This document shows, in pieces, positions 26,555 through 37,025 of a DNA stretch of 64,000 nt (positions within the stretch are counted from its first letter, which is position 1; each line of letters starts with the position of its first letter). The stretch comes from Spongilla lacustris (Eukaryota; Porifera; Demospongiae; Spongillida; Spongillidae): contig OX442417.1 in assembly GCA_949361645.1 (NCBI GenBank), positions 1,252,164-1,316,163 of the forward strand, given 5' to 3'. Below the pieces are notes generated by a model. It did no database searches, was not told the origin of the DNA, and was given only the letters and a program-made list of their open reading frames with translations. A program made the position numbers and the translations under genes.

Positions 26555-26597
26555 CTTCATGTAGGTACTGGATTGGTTAATACTGATTGAGGTGGAG
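26555..26597 (-). pseudogene. Truncated linker micro-exon (43 bp), unit 1
   Basis: It matches the 60-bp proline-rich linker exon but lacks 17 bp in the middle. The remaining length would break the reading frame. The same 43-bp form occurs at 34,651-34,693 and 54,541-54,583, so the deletion predates the duplications. Confidence 0.6.
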
Positions 26598-26608
26598 CTA
26601 TGGAGTAT

Positions 26609-26642
26609 ATTATATATATATATATAATTATATATATATATG
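26609..26642. repeat. AT dinucleotide microsatellite
   Basis: A run of tatatata with one interruption. Length variants of the same run occur at 34,705-34,734 and 54,595-54,620 in the duplicated segments. Confidence 0.85.
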
Positions 26643-27106
26643 TTATGTTACTGCATTTATATCACTGCTACATGTAAATGCATATGCTATCAATAAACCA
26701 ACTGTTTATGTTTTTACCCTTAAATTTTTTTGGTGTTTTTTTGCTAGTTAGTGTCATATGTATTTTGTTATATGTTAACACGGATGTCTCATATGTAGGA
26801 GACACTTAATTCTGACACATGTACGTACCAATTAGGGTTTGGGTATGAATTTCATTATCGTTCGTTATTGTGAGAAGTAAGGTGATTCCCAACGTTTGCT
26901 ATTGTAAGTCGCTACATGTACTGTACTGATAAAATAGCAATGAATATGCAAGGAACATCTTCGAAAGCATACCATCAGGGCAACCTAGAAATGAGAATTG
27001 CTGATTGAATAAATATGATAGAATTTAACTTGGTCACAATGACACTGCAAACCAAGCTTATTTAATGTTTGTACATGTGCTATTTTCGATGTGCTAAATA
27101 AGTAAG

Positions 27107-27142
27107 CCCCCCCCCCCCTCCACCCCCCCCCCCCCCCCCCCA
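27107..27142. repeat. Poly-C tract, unit 1
   Basis: Two runs of C separated by tcca. The equivalent tracts at 35,197-35,234 and 55,083-55,108 differ in length between the duplicated segments. Confidence 0.85.
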
Positions 27143-27593
27143 ATTTAGGCACACTAATTACCCAATCCCGACTCGGGGATGTAGTGACAATAAATAACAA
27201 TGCCGGGCTGCATTGATTATCATAATAAATCAGCAGTCAAGAGGATACCAGTTATCAAGCACAGTGCCATTCAATACCACGGCTGTCCCTTCACTTTTTG
27301 TGATGTCTATTATGTCAAGCGTTGTGTACCAATTTAATATATATAAGTTATTTACAGTTGTTCCAGATGACAAATACAAATAATAACATGTAATGCAAGA
27401 TGGGCATATAATGCATGCAAAATGGTAACTGTGCTACAAATGAAGAACTGATCATATATATGTGGAGATAGCACAGATAACTGATTTGTAGTAGAAACTA
27501 TGTACTGATTGAATTCTGACATTTTCAATAATCGGCGAGTTGATAATTCATACACATGTACCACTTTGGAATTTAAGGTAAAGCAGCACATAC

Positions 27594-27610
27594 CTTGGCT
27601 TGTGCAGACT
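27594..27610 (-). CDS. NLR linker micro-exon, 17 bp (unit 1)
   Basis: On the minus strand an acceptor ending ccgatccag and a GTATGT donor enclose 17 bp. Joined to the 46-bp exon at 27,668, the pair totals 63 bp, restores phase 1-1 and reads GDDTNFNDVELPQPKRVCTS plus QG. The intron between would be 57 bp. No similarity to a known domain; it is probably a linker between Death and NACHT domains. Micro-exons are hard to prove from sequence alone. Confidence 0.4.
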
Positions 27611-27667
27611 CTGGATCGGATTATAAGAATTATAAATTACTAATGCACTTTTCAGTTTACTGGTTAC

Positions 27668-27713
27668 CGTTTTGGTTGTGGTAATTCAACATCATTAAAA
27701 TTGGTATCATCGC
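27668..27713 (-). CDS. NLR linker exon, 46 bp (unit 1)
   Basis: Acceptor ttttcttatgcag and donor GTAACC flank codons for DDTNFNDVELPQPK. It enters in phase 1 and leaves in phase 2, which only the neighbouring 17-bp exon corrects. The same exon is kept at 35,761-35,806 and four times in 55,571-57,250. Linker function is inferred. Confidence 0.45.
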
Positions 27714-28472
27714 CTGCATAAGAAAATAAAATGCAGTGGGTTGATGATAATGTAGCAACAACAAGAGAATGGCGTCACATTTGTTCAAGGTTGCTCCTTT
27801 TGTGTGTGATTGTGACAGGATTACAAACATTTCATTATAAACATGTATAAATGTCATGCAACCAAACAACTGATAAAGTATACAGAAAGAACAGACCGAG
27901 TCTTCAAAATGTGTGACAAATTTCCACAATCCCGTGCATTCCATGCTATTTTTTCAACCTACATACTTTCAGTATTACGATAGTATGAATTGTACTTGAA
28001 ATTGTAATGTATTTTCACAGGATTTTAATATTGCCCAAATGAAGTAAATTGTAAAATTTTAAGATATTTTTGTTTTGTGAACATGTCTGATACAATTGTT
28101 TTAAAATACATTTAGCAAGCTTGCTGTTCAACATTACATAAGGATCAGATCAAAATTATAATAGCCATAAATCAAACATTCTTAATATTTATCAATTAAA
28201 ATAGAATTTCGTATATATTGGTACGGCCATACACTGAGTCTGAAATAGCAAAATCATCATTTCATTTTAATTGTCAACAGGATGGACATCATTTTCAATG
28301 TAGGTAGTCACATAATTATTGCCAATCCACAAATACACACAATATTCTGTTAATTAAAAGTATATGATAATGTCCATTAAGCTCCTGGAGATACACCAAT
28401 AATACTGTAGAACATACATGTATGTCACACAACTACATGATTGATTTTCTAAGATGATATAAGATAACAAAC

Positions 28473-28532
28473 CTTCATGATGACTTTCCACCAGGGCAGG
28501 TACTGGATACGTTGTTACTAATTGAGGTGGAG
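28473..28532 (-). CDS. Proline-rich linker exon, 60 bp (unit 1)
   Basis: Phase 1-1 exon encoding APPQLVTTYPVPALVESHHEG, between acceptor ccacag and donor GTTTGT. Near-identical exons lie at 36,517-36,576, 39,372-39,431 and 41,421-41,480. It has no catalytic features and is probably a flexible spacer between folded domains. Confidence 0.55.
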
Positions 28533-28691
28533 CTGTGGAGATAAAGAATGTGATCTGTGGTATACATTGTATATTGTCAAATTTGTTTAGTCTGCAAGTA
28601 ATAACTTCGTTGGACATCATACACATTCCTAGAGCCTATCCTAGCTATATATGATAATATAATTTAGGCTGTACCTGCATATGCTGTCAAA

Positions 28692-28850
28692 GAATGGTAT
28701 TATAGAAAAAGTTACCTCTGTGAGTCTCTGTTGTGTCCTTCACCAGTGCAAGATTGGTGAAGGAGTATGTTGGAACAGGAGGAAAGTCCACCTGGGCAGG
28801 TTTATGGTTCCGATACCTCCCTTTCAGCTTAGTAGTGAATGGACTTAGGC
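28692..28850 (-). pseudogene. NACHT exon start, duplicated fragment (unit 2)
   Basis: The first 53 codons of the NACHT exon (LSPFTTKLKGRY up to GNFFYNTI), then a junction to intron sequence that gives a stop two codons later. It keeps the acceptor but has no Walker motifs and no donor in frame. If used as an exon it would truncate the protein before the ATPase. Confidence 0.75.
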
Positions 28851-28938
28851 CTACAGTGGAAATTTTTTTTGCATATATGCATGCTTGCAATACATTATTA
28901 ACACGAACATGTAGCGAAAGCCATGGAGCATTAAGTAC

Positions 28939-28943
28939 AAGAG
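28939..28943. repeat. Target site duplication of Gypsy element, left
   Basis: AAGAG here and at 33,111-33,115. The uninterrupted site aagtacAAGAGaggcaattt is seen in the paralogous segments near 25,179 and 36,977. Confidence 0.9.
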
Positions 28944-29029
28944 TGTAGTGTTATTGTATTCTGTGTATATACTGCGCATGCGCTGGGGAGGGATTATTAT
29001 TAAATTCCCTTTTGGTGGCAACCATTACA
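28944..29029 (+). repeat. 5' LTR (86 bp)
   Basis: TGTAGTGTTATTG ... CCATTACA. It contains tatata and the palindrome GCGCATGCGC, which matches the NRF1 consensus and could act as the promoter element. It is much shorter than usual Gypsy LTRs. Confidence 0.95.
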
Positions 29030-29040
29030 TGGTGGCAGCG
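29030..29040 (+). promoter_or_regulatory. Primer binding site, tRNA-Leu type
   Basis: TGGTGGCAGCG directly follows the LTR. It is the complement of CGCTGCCA-CCA, the 3' end typical of animal tRNA-Leu with anticodon AAG or TAG. The gag start codon follows immediately. Confidence 0.7.
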
Positions 29041-32000
29041 ATGGCGAGTATTCGTCTAGCACCCCCAGAACCATTTGACTTTTCAAAACCAGACGAATGG
29101 CCTCGTTGGAAACGTCGTTTCGAGCAATTTCGCTTTGCGTCTGGCCTCTCCGAAGAGGACAACCAAAGACAAGTGAGCACGCTTCTCTACTGCCTCGGGG
29201 AAGGCGCTGAAGACGTGCTGCTGTCCACTAACATTTCGGTGGACGAAAGAAAAGCCTATTCAGCTGTGTTAAAGAAGTTCGACGACTTTTTCCTGATACG
29301 AAAGAATATCATCTTTGAGCGTGCCCGATTTAACCGCCGTGACCAACTCGACGGCGAAACAGCAGATGAATACATCAGCGCCCTGCACAATCTCGCGGAG
29401 GGTTGCGAGTATGGTACACTCAAATCCGAACTCATCAGAGACCGATTGGTTGTCGGTATACGAGACCTATCCCAGTCCAGACAACTCCAATTGGACAGCA
29501 CTCTGACGCTTGAGAAGGCTACAAAAGCTGTTCGCCAAAGGGAGGCTGTAACTAGCCAACAAGACATACTAACCCATAATAACAGTGTTCCTGACTCTGC
29601 TGTGGTAGCAAAGGTCGATGCAGTGGCACCAAAAGTGAGACACCAACCAAAGGTCAGACAACAGGCTTCTGATCCTACTGCAAGTACACACTCACAATGT
29701 CCCTATTGCGGGGGCAACTTTCACCCTAGGGAAAGATGCCGTGCAAAACATGCAGTATGCTTCAAATGTCAAAAGAGGGGACACTTTGATCGTGTTTGCC
29801 GTTCAACCCGGGTTGAGCAGATACACAGCCAGGAGCACTTGAATGAGGAGGAGCTGTTCATGGACGCAGTACAGGCCAATGGAGAGAGAGCATGGTTTGC
29901 TCAAGTTTCGCTCTTCAATACAAAAATCAAGTTCAAGCTGGATACTGGTGCTGAAGTCACAGCTATCTCTTTGGTCACTTATGAAGGATTAAAGCCTGGC
30001 AAGCATATGGAACTTGGGCAGCCTTCTAAAATTCTGTATGGACCTGGAAACCAGGCGCTGAATGTAGCTGGACAATTTGATGCCACACTGGCATACAAAG
30101 GAACACAATCACATCAGACAATCTTTGTGGTAAAGGGCCTAAAGACAAACCTGCTAGGCCTGCCAGCATTGCGTGCACTGAAGCTAATTGCACGGGTCGA
30201 TGCAGTGGAACAATATGAGGACACAATTCGTCAGAAATATCCCAAACTGTTCACTGGCCTTGGAAATATGGGTGTGGAATACTCCATCAAGTTAAGGCCA
30301 AATGCAAAACCGTATGCTCTTAGCACACCCAGGAACATTCCCTTACCTCTGCGAAGCAAGGTCAAAGAGGAACTCACAAAAATGGAAAAATCAGGTGTTA
30401 TCTCAAAAGTGGAAGGTCCAACCGAATGGTGCGCAGGAATGGTGGTTGTTCCAAAGAAACAATCGAACTCAGTTCGTATTTGTGTGGACTTGAAACCTCT
30501 AAACGAAAGTGTGTTGAGGGAGAACTACCCACTTCCAAAGATTGATGAGACGTTGGCACAGTTGTCTAGTGCATCAATTTTCAGCAAACTAGATGCTAAC
30601 AGCGGATTTTGGCAAATCTCACTTGCCAAAGATTGCCGACCACTTACAACCTTCATTACCCCTTTTGGCCGCTATTATTTTAATAAATTGCCTTTTGGGA
30701 TCTCCTCCGCATCAGAGTTATTCCAAAGAAGAATGAGTGAAATATTGGAGGGATTGGATGGTGTACTATGCCAAATTGATGACATCCTCATATTCGGCAG
30801 CAATCAACACCAACATGACATAAGACTTATGGCAGCTCTAGACCGGATAGAAAAAGCAGGTGTTACTCTGAACCCAACAAAATGTGTGTTCTCAAGGCGT
30901 CAGATCCAATTCCTTGGTCATATAATTGACCAAAAAGGAGTTCATCCAGATCCTGACAAGACATCAGCCATCCATAAGATGCCCAAACCTGAAAATGTGT
31001 CTGAATTGCGACGATTTCTGGGTATGATCAATCAGTTCGGAAAATTCTCGCCTCATCTTTCAGAACTGTCTCAACCTTTACGTGAATTGTTGAGCACTCG
31101 CAATGCTTGGCTTTGGGGCGCTAAACAGGACTTGGCTTTTTCAATGCTGAAGAATGAAATCACAAAGCCGGCTGTTCTTGCCCTGTATGATCCTGCAGCA
31201 GACACGAAAATATCAGCTGATGCTTCATCATATGGTCTTGGAGCAGTTCTCCTCCAAAGAGACAAAAACAACTGGAAACCTGTGGCATTTGCATCGAGAT
31301 CAATGTCTGACACCGAAAAGCGTTACGCGCAAATTGAAAAGGAGGCACTAGCCATTGTCTGGGCATGTGACAAATTTTCCACCTTTGTGATTGGAAAGCA
31401 CTCCATCGAGACCGATCACAAGCCTCTGATCCCATTATTAAGCACTAAACACCTCGACTCACTTCCACCTCGCATACTGAGATTTCGACTGTGGATGACA
31501 AGATATGACTATTCTATTGAACACAAGCCAGGAAAGCTATTGTTCACAGCAGACACATTGTCTAGAGCTCCATGTCCAACAGTCACTGCAGACAACAGTA
31601 TCCCTGACAGCGAGGTAGAACTCTTTGTTGAGGCACTCACCTCATCCACTCCCATCACTAAGTCACTCCTAGAACGATATCGATTAGCTCAGCAAACTGA
31701 TCCTGTATGCACTGCACTCCGACAGTTTTGTCTAAATGGATGGCCTTCAAAGCAAAAAATCACAACCAATCTCAAACCATTCTGGCTGGTTCGAAATGAC
31801 CTAAGCATCTGCAATGACCTGCTACTGTATGGAAGCAGAATAGTTGTTCCAACATCTCTACACTCTTACACCTTACAAAAGCTACATGAGGGTCACCTTG
31901 GGATCCAGCGATGTCGCTTGAGAGCCACAGCTGCTGTTTGGTGGCCAGGGCTGAGTCAGCAGATTCACAAAATGATTCATGACTGTCATGTATGTACGAA

Positions 32001-33000
32001 AAGGAATGTTGCTCCAGTGGAACCAATGATACCCACAGCTCTCCCAAAATATCCTTGGCAGAAGATAGCTTCAGACATATTCATGTTGCACGGGCACACA
32101 TACCTCATTATAGTTGATTATTTTTCTAGATTCCCAGAGGTGATACAACTTCCAAGAACAACATCCCAGACCTTGATTGAATCATTCAAGCTGGTGTTTG
32201 CACATAATGGCATTCCAGAAGAACTCGTCACAGATAATGGGCCTCAATACACTTCAAAGGAAATGAAAGCATTTGCTGCTTCATACGGTTTTCAGCATAC
32301 CACCAGTAGCCCGTACTACCCTAGAGGCAATGGGCTAGCTGAACGGACAGTAAAAACAATCAAAGCACTCCTTCAGCAAGCTGATGATCCTCAACTGGCT
32401 CTGCTTAACTACAGGGCAACACCATTACCATGGTGTGGTCTCAGTCCAGCTGAACTCTTGTTTGGTCGGCGCATACGCACAACCATACCACAAATAACTA
32501 GCTGGCTGATTCCTGAATGGTCACACCTCAAAGCATTTTACAAATCTGATGAACTGGCAAAAAGGACACAGAAAGACAATTACGACAAGCGACACGGTGC
32601 TCAAACACAATCAGAGCTAAACAATGAAACAGAGGTTTGGGTTCGAACGGGTGACAAACAGACAAGAGGAAAGATTGTTGCAACAGCTGACACCCCAAGA
32701 TCCTACATTGTCTCCACCTCTGGAGGCATTGTTCGCAGAAATCGCCAACACCTTATAATGGTCCCAGGCACTCAGCAGGATAGACATTTGGAGGACAACA
32801 GCAATGAAACACTTCTCACAGAGGAGGAAAATAGCAAGAATAATGGCATTAACCCCAGCAACGAAGGAAATGACGAGCCCGAAAATGTGGATGATGAAGA
32901 GAACTATCAACGGCATATCCAACCTGAGGTATCAAGCCCAATCGCCATGCGCACAAGATCTAGGACAGGCATTGCCATTAGGCCTCCAGATAGACTCTGA
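29041..33000 (+). CDS. gag-pol: Gypsy gag-pol polyprotein, 1,319 aa
   Basis: Start chosen at the ATG right after the primer site (MASIRLAPPEPF); the frame is open further upstream through the LTR. Domains in order: Gag; two zinc knuckles CX2CX4HX4C near residues 220 and 240; aspartic protease with DTGAEV near 301; reverse transcriptase with FGISSASE and catalytic QIDD near 578; RNase H with SADASSYGLGA near 726; integrase with an HHCC zinc region near 950 and the DDE triad D1012, D1065 and E1101 (D-x35-E). The acidic tail ends the frame. Gag and Pol are in one frame without a frameshift signal. All catalytic residues appear present. It would copy RNA into DNA in a virus-like particle and integrate it. 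Confidence 0.95.
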   Translation: MASIRLAPPEPFDFSKPDEWPRWKRRFEQFRFASGLSEEDNQRQVSTLLYCLGEGAEDVLLSTNISVDERKAYSAVLKKFDDFFLIRKNIIFERARFNRRDQLDGETADEYISALHNLAEGCEYGTLKSELIRDRLVVGIRDLSQSRQLQLDSTLTLEKATKAVRQREAVTSQQDILTHNNSVPDSAVVAKVDAVAPKVRHQPKVRQQASDPTASTHSQCPYCGGNFHPRERCRAKHAVCFKCQKRGHFDRVCRSTRVEQIHSQEHLNEEELFMDAVQANGERAWFAQVSLFNTKIKFKLDTGAEVTAISLVTYEGLKPGKHMELGQPSKILYGPGNQALNVAGQFDATLAYKGTQSHQTIFVVKGLKTNLLGLPALRALKLIARVDAVEQYEDTIRQKYPKLFTGLGNMGVEYSIKLRPNAKPYALSTPRNIPLPLRSKVKEELTKMEKSGVISKVEGPTEWCAGMVVVPKKQSNSVRICVDLKPLNESVLRENYPLPKIDETLAQLSSASIFSKLDANSGFWQISLAKDCRPLTTFITPFGRYYFNKLPFGISSASELFQRRMSEILEGLDGVLCQIDDILIFGSNQHQHDIRLMAALDRIEKAGVTLNPTKCVFSRRQIQFLGHIIDQKGVHPDPDKTSAIHKMPKPENVSELRRFLGMINQFGKFSPHLSELSQPLRELLSTRNAWLWGAKQDLAFSMLKNEITKPAVLALYDPAADTKISADASSYGLGAVLLQRDKNNWKPVAFASRSMSDTEKRYAQIEKEALAIVWACDKFSTFVIGKHSIETDHKPLIPLLSTKHLDSLPPRILRFRLWMTRYDYSIEHKPGKLLFTADTLSRAPCPTVTADNSIPDSEVELFVEALTSSTPITKSLLERYRLAQQTDPVCTALRQFCLNGWPSKQKITTNLKPFWLVRNDLSICNDLLLYGSRIVVPTSLHSYTLQKLHEGHLGIQRCRLRATAAVWWPGLSQQIHKMIHDCHVCTKRNVAPVEPMIPTALPKYPWQKIASDIFMLHGHTYLIIVDYFSRFPEVIQLPRTTSQTLIESFKLVFAHNGIPEELVTDNGPQYTSKEMKAFAASYGFQHTTSSPYYPRGNGLAERTVKTIKALLQQADDPQLALLNYRATPLPWCGLSPAELLFGRRIRTTIPQITSWLIPEWSHLKAFYKSDELAKRTQKDNYDKRHGAQTQSELNNETEVWVRTGDKQTRGKIVATADTPRSYIVSTSGGIVRRNRQHLIMVPGTQQDRHLEDNSNETLLTEEENSKNNGINPSNEGNDEPENVDDEENYQRHIQPEVSSPIAMRTRSRTGIAIRPPDRL

Positions 33001-33010
33001 CAAGAACCTG

Positions 33011-33024
33011 CAAACAAAGGGAGA
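33011..33024 (+). other. Polypurine tract
   Basis: aaacaaagggaga directly before the 3' LTR, the expected start site for plus-strand DNA synthesis. Confidence 0.7.
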
Positions 33025-33110
33025 TGTAGTGTTATTGTATTTTGTGTATATACTGCGCATGCGCTGGGGAGGGATTATTATTAAATTCCCGTTTGGTGGC
33101 AACCATTACA
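33025..33110 (+). repeat. 3' LTR (86 bp)
   Basis: Differs from the 5' LTR at two bases. Followed by the right AAGAG target duplication (33,111-33,115). Confidence 0.95.
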
Positions 33111-33152
33111 AAGAGAGGCAATTTGAGATGAATATGTACATGCGACTGACAC

Positions 33153-33970
33153 CATGGGACATGAGCATGTAGTGGAGGCCATGGGATATGAGCATGTAGT
33201 GGAGGCCATGGGACATGAGCATGTAGTGGCCATGGGACATGAGCATGTAGTGGAGGCCATGGGACATGAGCACGTATTGGAGGTCATGGGACATGAGCAT
33301 GTAGTGGTGAGCATGTAGTGGAGGCCATGGGACATGAGCATGTAGTGGAGGCCATGGGACATGAGCATGTAGTGGCCATGGGACATGAGCATGTAGTGGA
33401 GGCCATGGGACATGAGCACGTATTAGAGGTCATGGGACATGAGCATGTAGTGGAGACCATGGGACATGAGCATGTAGTGGAGGCCATGGGACATGAGCAT
33501 GTAGTGGAGGCCATGGGACATGAGCATGTAGTGGAGGCCATGGGACATAAGCACGTAGTGGAGGCCATGGGACATGAGCATGTAGTGGAGGCCATGGGAC
33601 ATGAGCATGTAATGGAGGCCATGGGACATGAGCATGTAGTGGAGGCCATGGGACATGAGCATGTAGTGGAGGCCATGGGACATGAGCATGTAGTGGAGGC
33701 CATGGGACATGAGCATGTAGTGGAGGCCATGAGACATGAGCATGTAGTGGAGGCCATGGGACATGAGCATGTAGTGGAGGCCATGAAACATGAGCATGTA
33801 GTGGAGGCCATGGGACATGAGCATGTAGTGGAGGCCATGGGACATGAGCATGTAGTGGAGGCCATGGGACATGAGCATGTAGTGGAGGCTATGGGACATG
33901 AGCATGTAGTGGAGGCCATGGGACATGAACATGTAGTGTAGGCTATGGGACATGAGCATGTAGTGGAGGC
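33153..33970. repeat. 27-bp minisatellite, array 2 (~30 copies)
   Basis: Same unit as array 1. It contains an irregular junction near 33,306 (gtagtggtgagcatg), where a partial unit is fused. It follows the Gypsy element in duplication unit 2. Confidence 0.95.
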
Positions 33971-34650
33971 ATGTAATAGCTTGCAAAACAGGAACACAAT
34001 TATCTATTGAATGGCACATAACTCATAGGCATTGGAACTGCAGTGGCCAAAGCATCTAAAAGATCTTGGTAAGAAAGTGTGGTGAGACGATCGGTGCTGT
34101 CAGCAGTGTTCACTATGTCCGGCTACAAAGTTTTCGAGGTGTTCTGGAAGGCTCATGTATTCGGATTAGGCTATTAAAGTATTACTATATACTGTCACGA
34201 CAGGTTGGGCTCCTGCTCTGCATGCACATAAACTGAATCCTCTCCTGCAGCTGTACTTCATTCACCTGTTTTTATGTACTAGTGTTCATGAACTATATCA
34301 TCACCATTTGAACACTAGACTTTAGGGAAAGTTCAATTTACCAACGTTTTTTTCTTATAGCAGTGGATGACATACAATGTAGTGACAATTATAGGCAACA
34401 GCAATTAACAGAGGCTACATGTCCAAAGGTCCTATGCCACAAAATGGCCCATACACTGACATGCTCACTCAGTGCTCCATCACTGTAATGTTTTTAATTG
34501 GCAGAAATCTTGAACAGTAGTATGAATATATTCATGACATGCCCCCATGCATGCATGTCTCCTCAAGTAATATGAATATAAAATGTAATTATTGGTACTA
34601 GGTAACTATTATGCCAAAGAACACTATTAGGATGATATAAGATAACAAAC

Positions 34651-34693
34651 CTTCATGCAGGTACTGGATTGGTTAATACTGATTGAGGTGGAG
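34651..34693 (-). pseudogene. Truncated linker micro-exon, unit 2
   Basis: Same 17-bp internal loss as at 26,555; out of frame. Confidence 0.6.
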
Positions 34694-34701
34694 CTATGGA
34701 G

Positions 34702-34733
<32 letters not shown>

Positions 34734-35686
34734 TATGTTACTGCATTTATATCACTGCTACATGTAAATGCATATGCTATCAATAAACCAACTGTTTATG
34801 TTTTTACTCTTAATTTTTTTTTGTGTTTTTTTGCTAGTTAGTGTCATATGTATTTAGTTATATGTTAACACGGATGTCTCATATGTAGGAGAAACTTAAT
34901 TCTGACACATGTACGTACCAATTAGGGTTTGGGTATGAATTTCATTATCGTTCGTTATTGTGAGAAGTAAGGTGATTCCCAACGTTTGCTATTGTAAGTC
35001 GCTACATGTACTGTACTGATAAAATAGCAATGAATATGCAAGGAACATCTTCGAAAGCATACCATCAGGGCAACCTAGAAATGAGAATTGCTGATTGAAT
35101 AAATATGATAGAATTTAACTTGGTCACAATGACACTGCAAACCAAGCTTATTTAATGTTTGTACATGTGCTATTTTCGATGTGCTAAATAAGTAAGCCCC
35201 CCCCCCCTCCACCCCCCCCCCCCCCCCCCCCCCCAATTTAGGCACACAAATTACCCAATCCCGACTCGGGGATGTAGTGACAATAAATAACAATGCCGGG
35301 CTGCATTGATTATCATAATAAATCAGCAGTCAAGAGGATACCAGTTATCAAGCACAGTGCCATTCAATACCACGGCTGTCCCTTCACTTTTTGTGATGTC
35401 TATTATGTCAAGCGTTGTGTACCAATTTAATATATATAAGTTATTTACAGTTGTTCCAGATGACAAATACAAATAATAACATGTAATGCAAGATGGGCAT
35501 ATAATGCATGCAAAATGGTAACTGTGCTACAAATGAAGAACTGATCATATATATGTGGAGATAGCACAGATAACTGATTTGTAGTAGAAACTATGTACTG
35601 ATTGAATTCTGACATTTTCAATAATCGGCGAGTTGATAATTCATACACATGTACCACTTTGGAATTTAAGGTAAAGCAGCACATAC

Positions 35687-35703
35687 CTTGGCTTGTGCAG
35701 ACT
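35687..35703 (-). CDS. NLR linker micro-exon, 17 bp (unit 2)
   Basis: Identical to the micro-exon at 27,594, with the same acceptor and GTATGT donor. Confidence 0.35.
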
Positions 35704-35760
35704 CTGGATCGGATTATAAGAATTATAAATTACTAATGCACTTTTCAGTTTACTGGTTAC

Positions 35761-35806
35761 CGTTTTGGTTGTGGTAATTCAACATCATTAAAATTGGTAT
35801 CATCGC
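35761..35806 (-). CDS. NLR linker exon, 46 bp (unit 2)
   Basis: Duplicate of the exon at 27,668, with the same splice sites and reading. Confidence 0.4.
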
Positions 35807-36516
35807 CTGCATAAGAAAATAAAATGCAGTGGGTTGATGATAATGTAGCAACAACAAGAGAATGGCGTCACATTTGTTCAAGGTTGCTCCTTTTGTGTGT
35901 GATTGTGACAGGATTACAAACATTTCATTATATACATGAAGTATACAGAAAGAACAGACCGAGTCTTCAAAATGTGTGACAAATTTCCACAATCCCGTGC
36001 ATTCCATGCTATTTTTTCAACCTACATACTTTCAGTATTACGATAGTATGAATTGTACTTGAAATTGTAATGTATTTTCACAGGGTTTTAATATTGCCCA
36101 AATGAAGTAAATTGTAAAATTTTAAGATATTTTTGTTTTGCGAACATGTCTGATACAATTGTTTTAAAATACATTTTGCAAGCTTGCTGTTCAACATTAC
36201 ATAAGGATCAGATCAAAATTATAATAGCCATAAATCAAACATTCTTAATATTTATCAATTAAAATAGAATTTCGTATATATTGGTACGGCCATACACTGA
36301 GTCTGAAATAGCAAAATCATATCATTTCATTTTAATTGTCAACAGGATGGACATCATTTTCATTGCCAATCCACAAATACACACAATATTCTGTTAATTA
36401 AAAGTATATGATAATGTCCATTAAGCTCCTTGAGATACACCAATTATACTGTAGAACATACATGTATGTCACACAACTACATGATTGATTTTCTAAGATG
36501 ATATAAGATAACAAAC

Positions 36517-36576
36517 CTTCATGATGACTTTCCACCAGGGCAGGTACTGGATACGTTGTTACTAATTGAGGTGGAG
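36517..36576 (-). CDS. Proline-rich linker exon, 60 bp (unit 2)
   Basis: Duplicate of 28,473-28,532 encoding the same peptide, phase 1-1, both splice sites retained. Confidence 0.5.
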
Positions 36577-36735
36577 CTGTGGAGATAAAGAATGTGATCT
36601 GTGGTATACATTGTATATTGTCAAATTTGTTTAGTCTGCAAGTAATAACTTCGTTGGACATCATACACATTCCTAGAGCCTATCCTAGCTATATATGATA
36701 ATGTAATTTAGGCTGTACCTGCATATGCTGTCAAA

Positions 36736-36894
36736 GAATGGTATTATAGAAAAAGTTACCTCTGTGAGTCTCTGTTGTGTCCTTCACCAGTGCAAGATTG
36801 GTGAAGGAGTATGTTGGAACAGGAGGAAAGTCCACCTGGGCAGGTTTATGGTTCGGATACCTCCCTTTCAGCTTAGTAGTGAATGGACTTAGGC
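36736..36894 (-). pseudogene. NACHT exon start, duplicated fragment (unit 3)
   Basis: Same 53-codon fragment as at 28,692, with one change (GRYPNH for GRYRNH). A stop follows at the duplication junction gctgtcaaa/gaatgg. Confidence 0.75.
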
Positions 36895-37025
36895 CTACAG
36901 TGGAAATTTTTTTTGCATATATGCATGCTTGCAATACATTATTAACACGAACATGTAGCGAAAGCCATGGAGCATTAAGTACAAGAGAGGCAATTTGAGA
37001 TGAATATGTACATGCGACTGACACC

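Larger units (their letters stand above)
24939..28691 (-). repeat. Tandem segmental duplication, unit 1 (~3.75 kb)
   Basis: The segment from inside the NACHT exon (gaatggtattatag at 24,939) through minisatellite and linker exons is followed by a second unit starting with the same words at 28,692 and a third at 36,736. Unit 2 is about 3.88 kb once the Gypsy element is discounted. Units are nearly identical, so the duplication is recent. Gene order inside each unit (minus strand): linker exon, 46+17-bp exons, truncated linker exon, minisatellite, start of NACHT exon. Confidence 0.85.
28944..33110 (+). mobile_element. Complete Ty3/Gypsy LTR retrotransposon, 4,167 bp
   Basis: Two 86-bp LTRs beginning TGT and ending ACA, a primer site next to the 5' LTR, one long gag-pol frame and a purine tract before the 3' LTR. 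It inserted into unit 2 of the NLR duplication, opposite to the NLR strand. The LTRs differ at two positions (C/T and T/G), and the frame is intact, which suggests a fairly young insertion. No envelope gene is present. Confidence 0.95.
33971..36735 (-). repeat. Duplicated intron/linker segment, unit 2 remainder
   Basis: Nearly identical to 25,871-28,691, with small indels (a deletion near 35,936 and one near 36,362). It carries equivalent linker exons, listed separately. Confidence 0.85.

Noticed and set aside
28948..29040. Upstream extension of the Gypsy gag frame into the LTR
   Set aside because: Those codons lie in the LTR and primer site; the ATG at 29,041 fits the Gag N-terminus.
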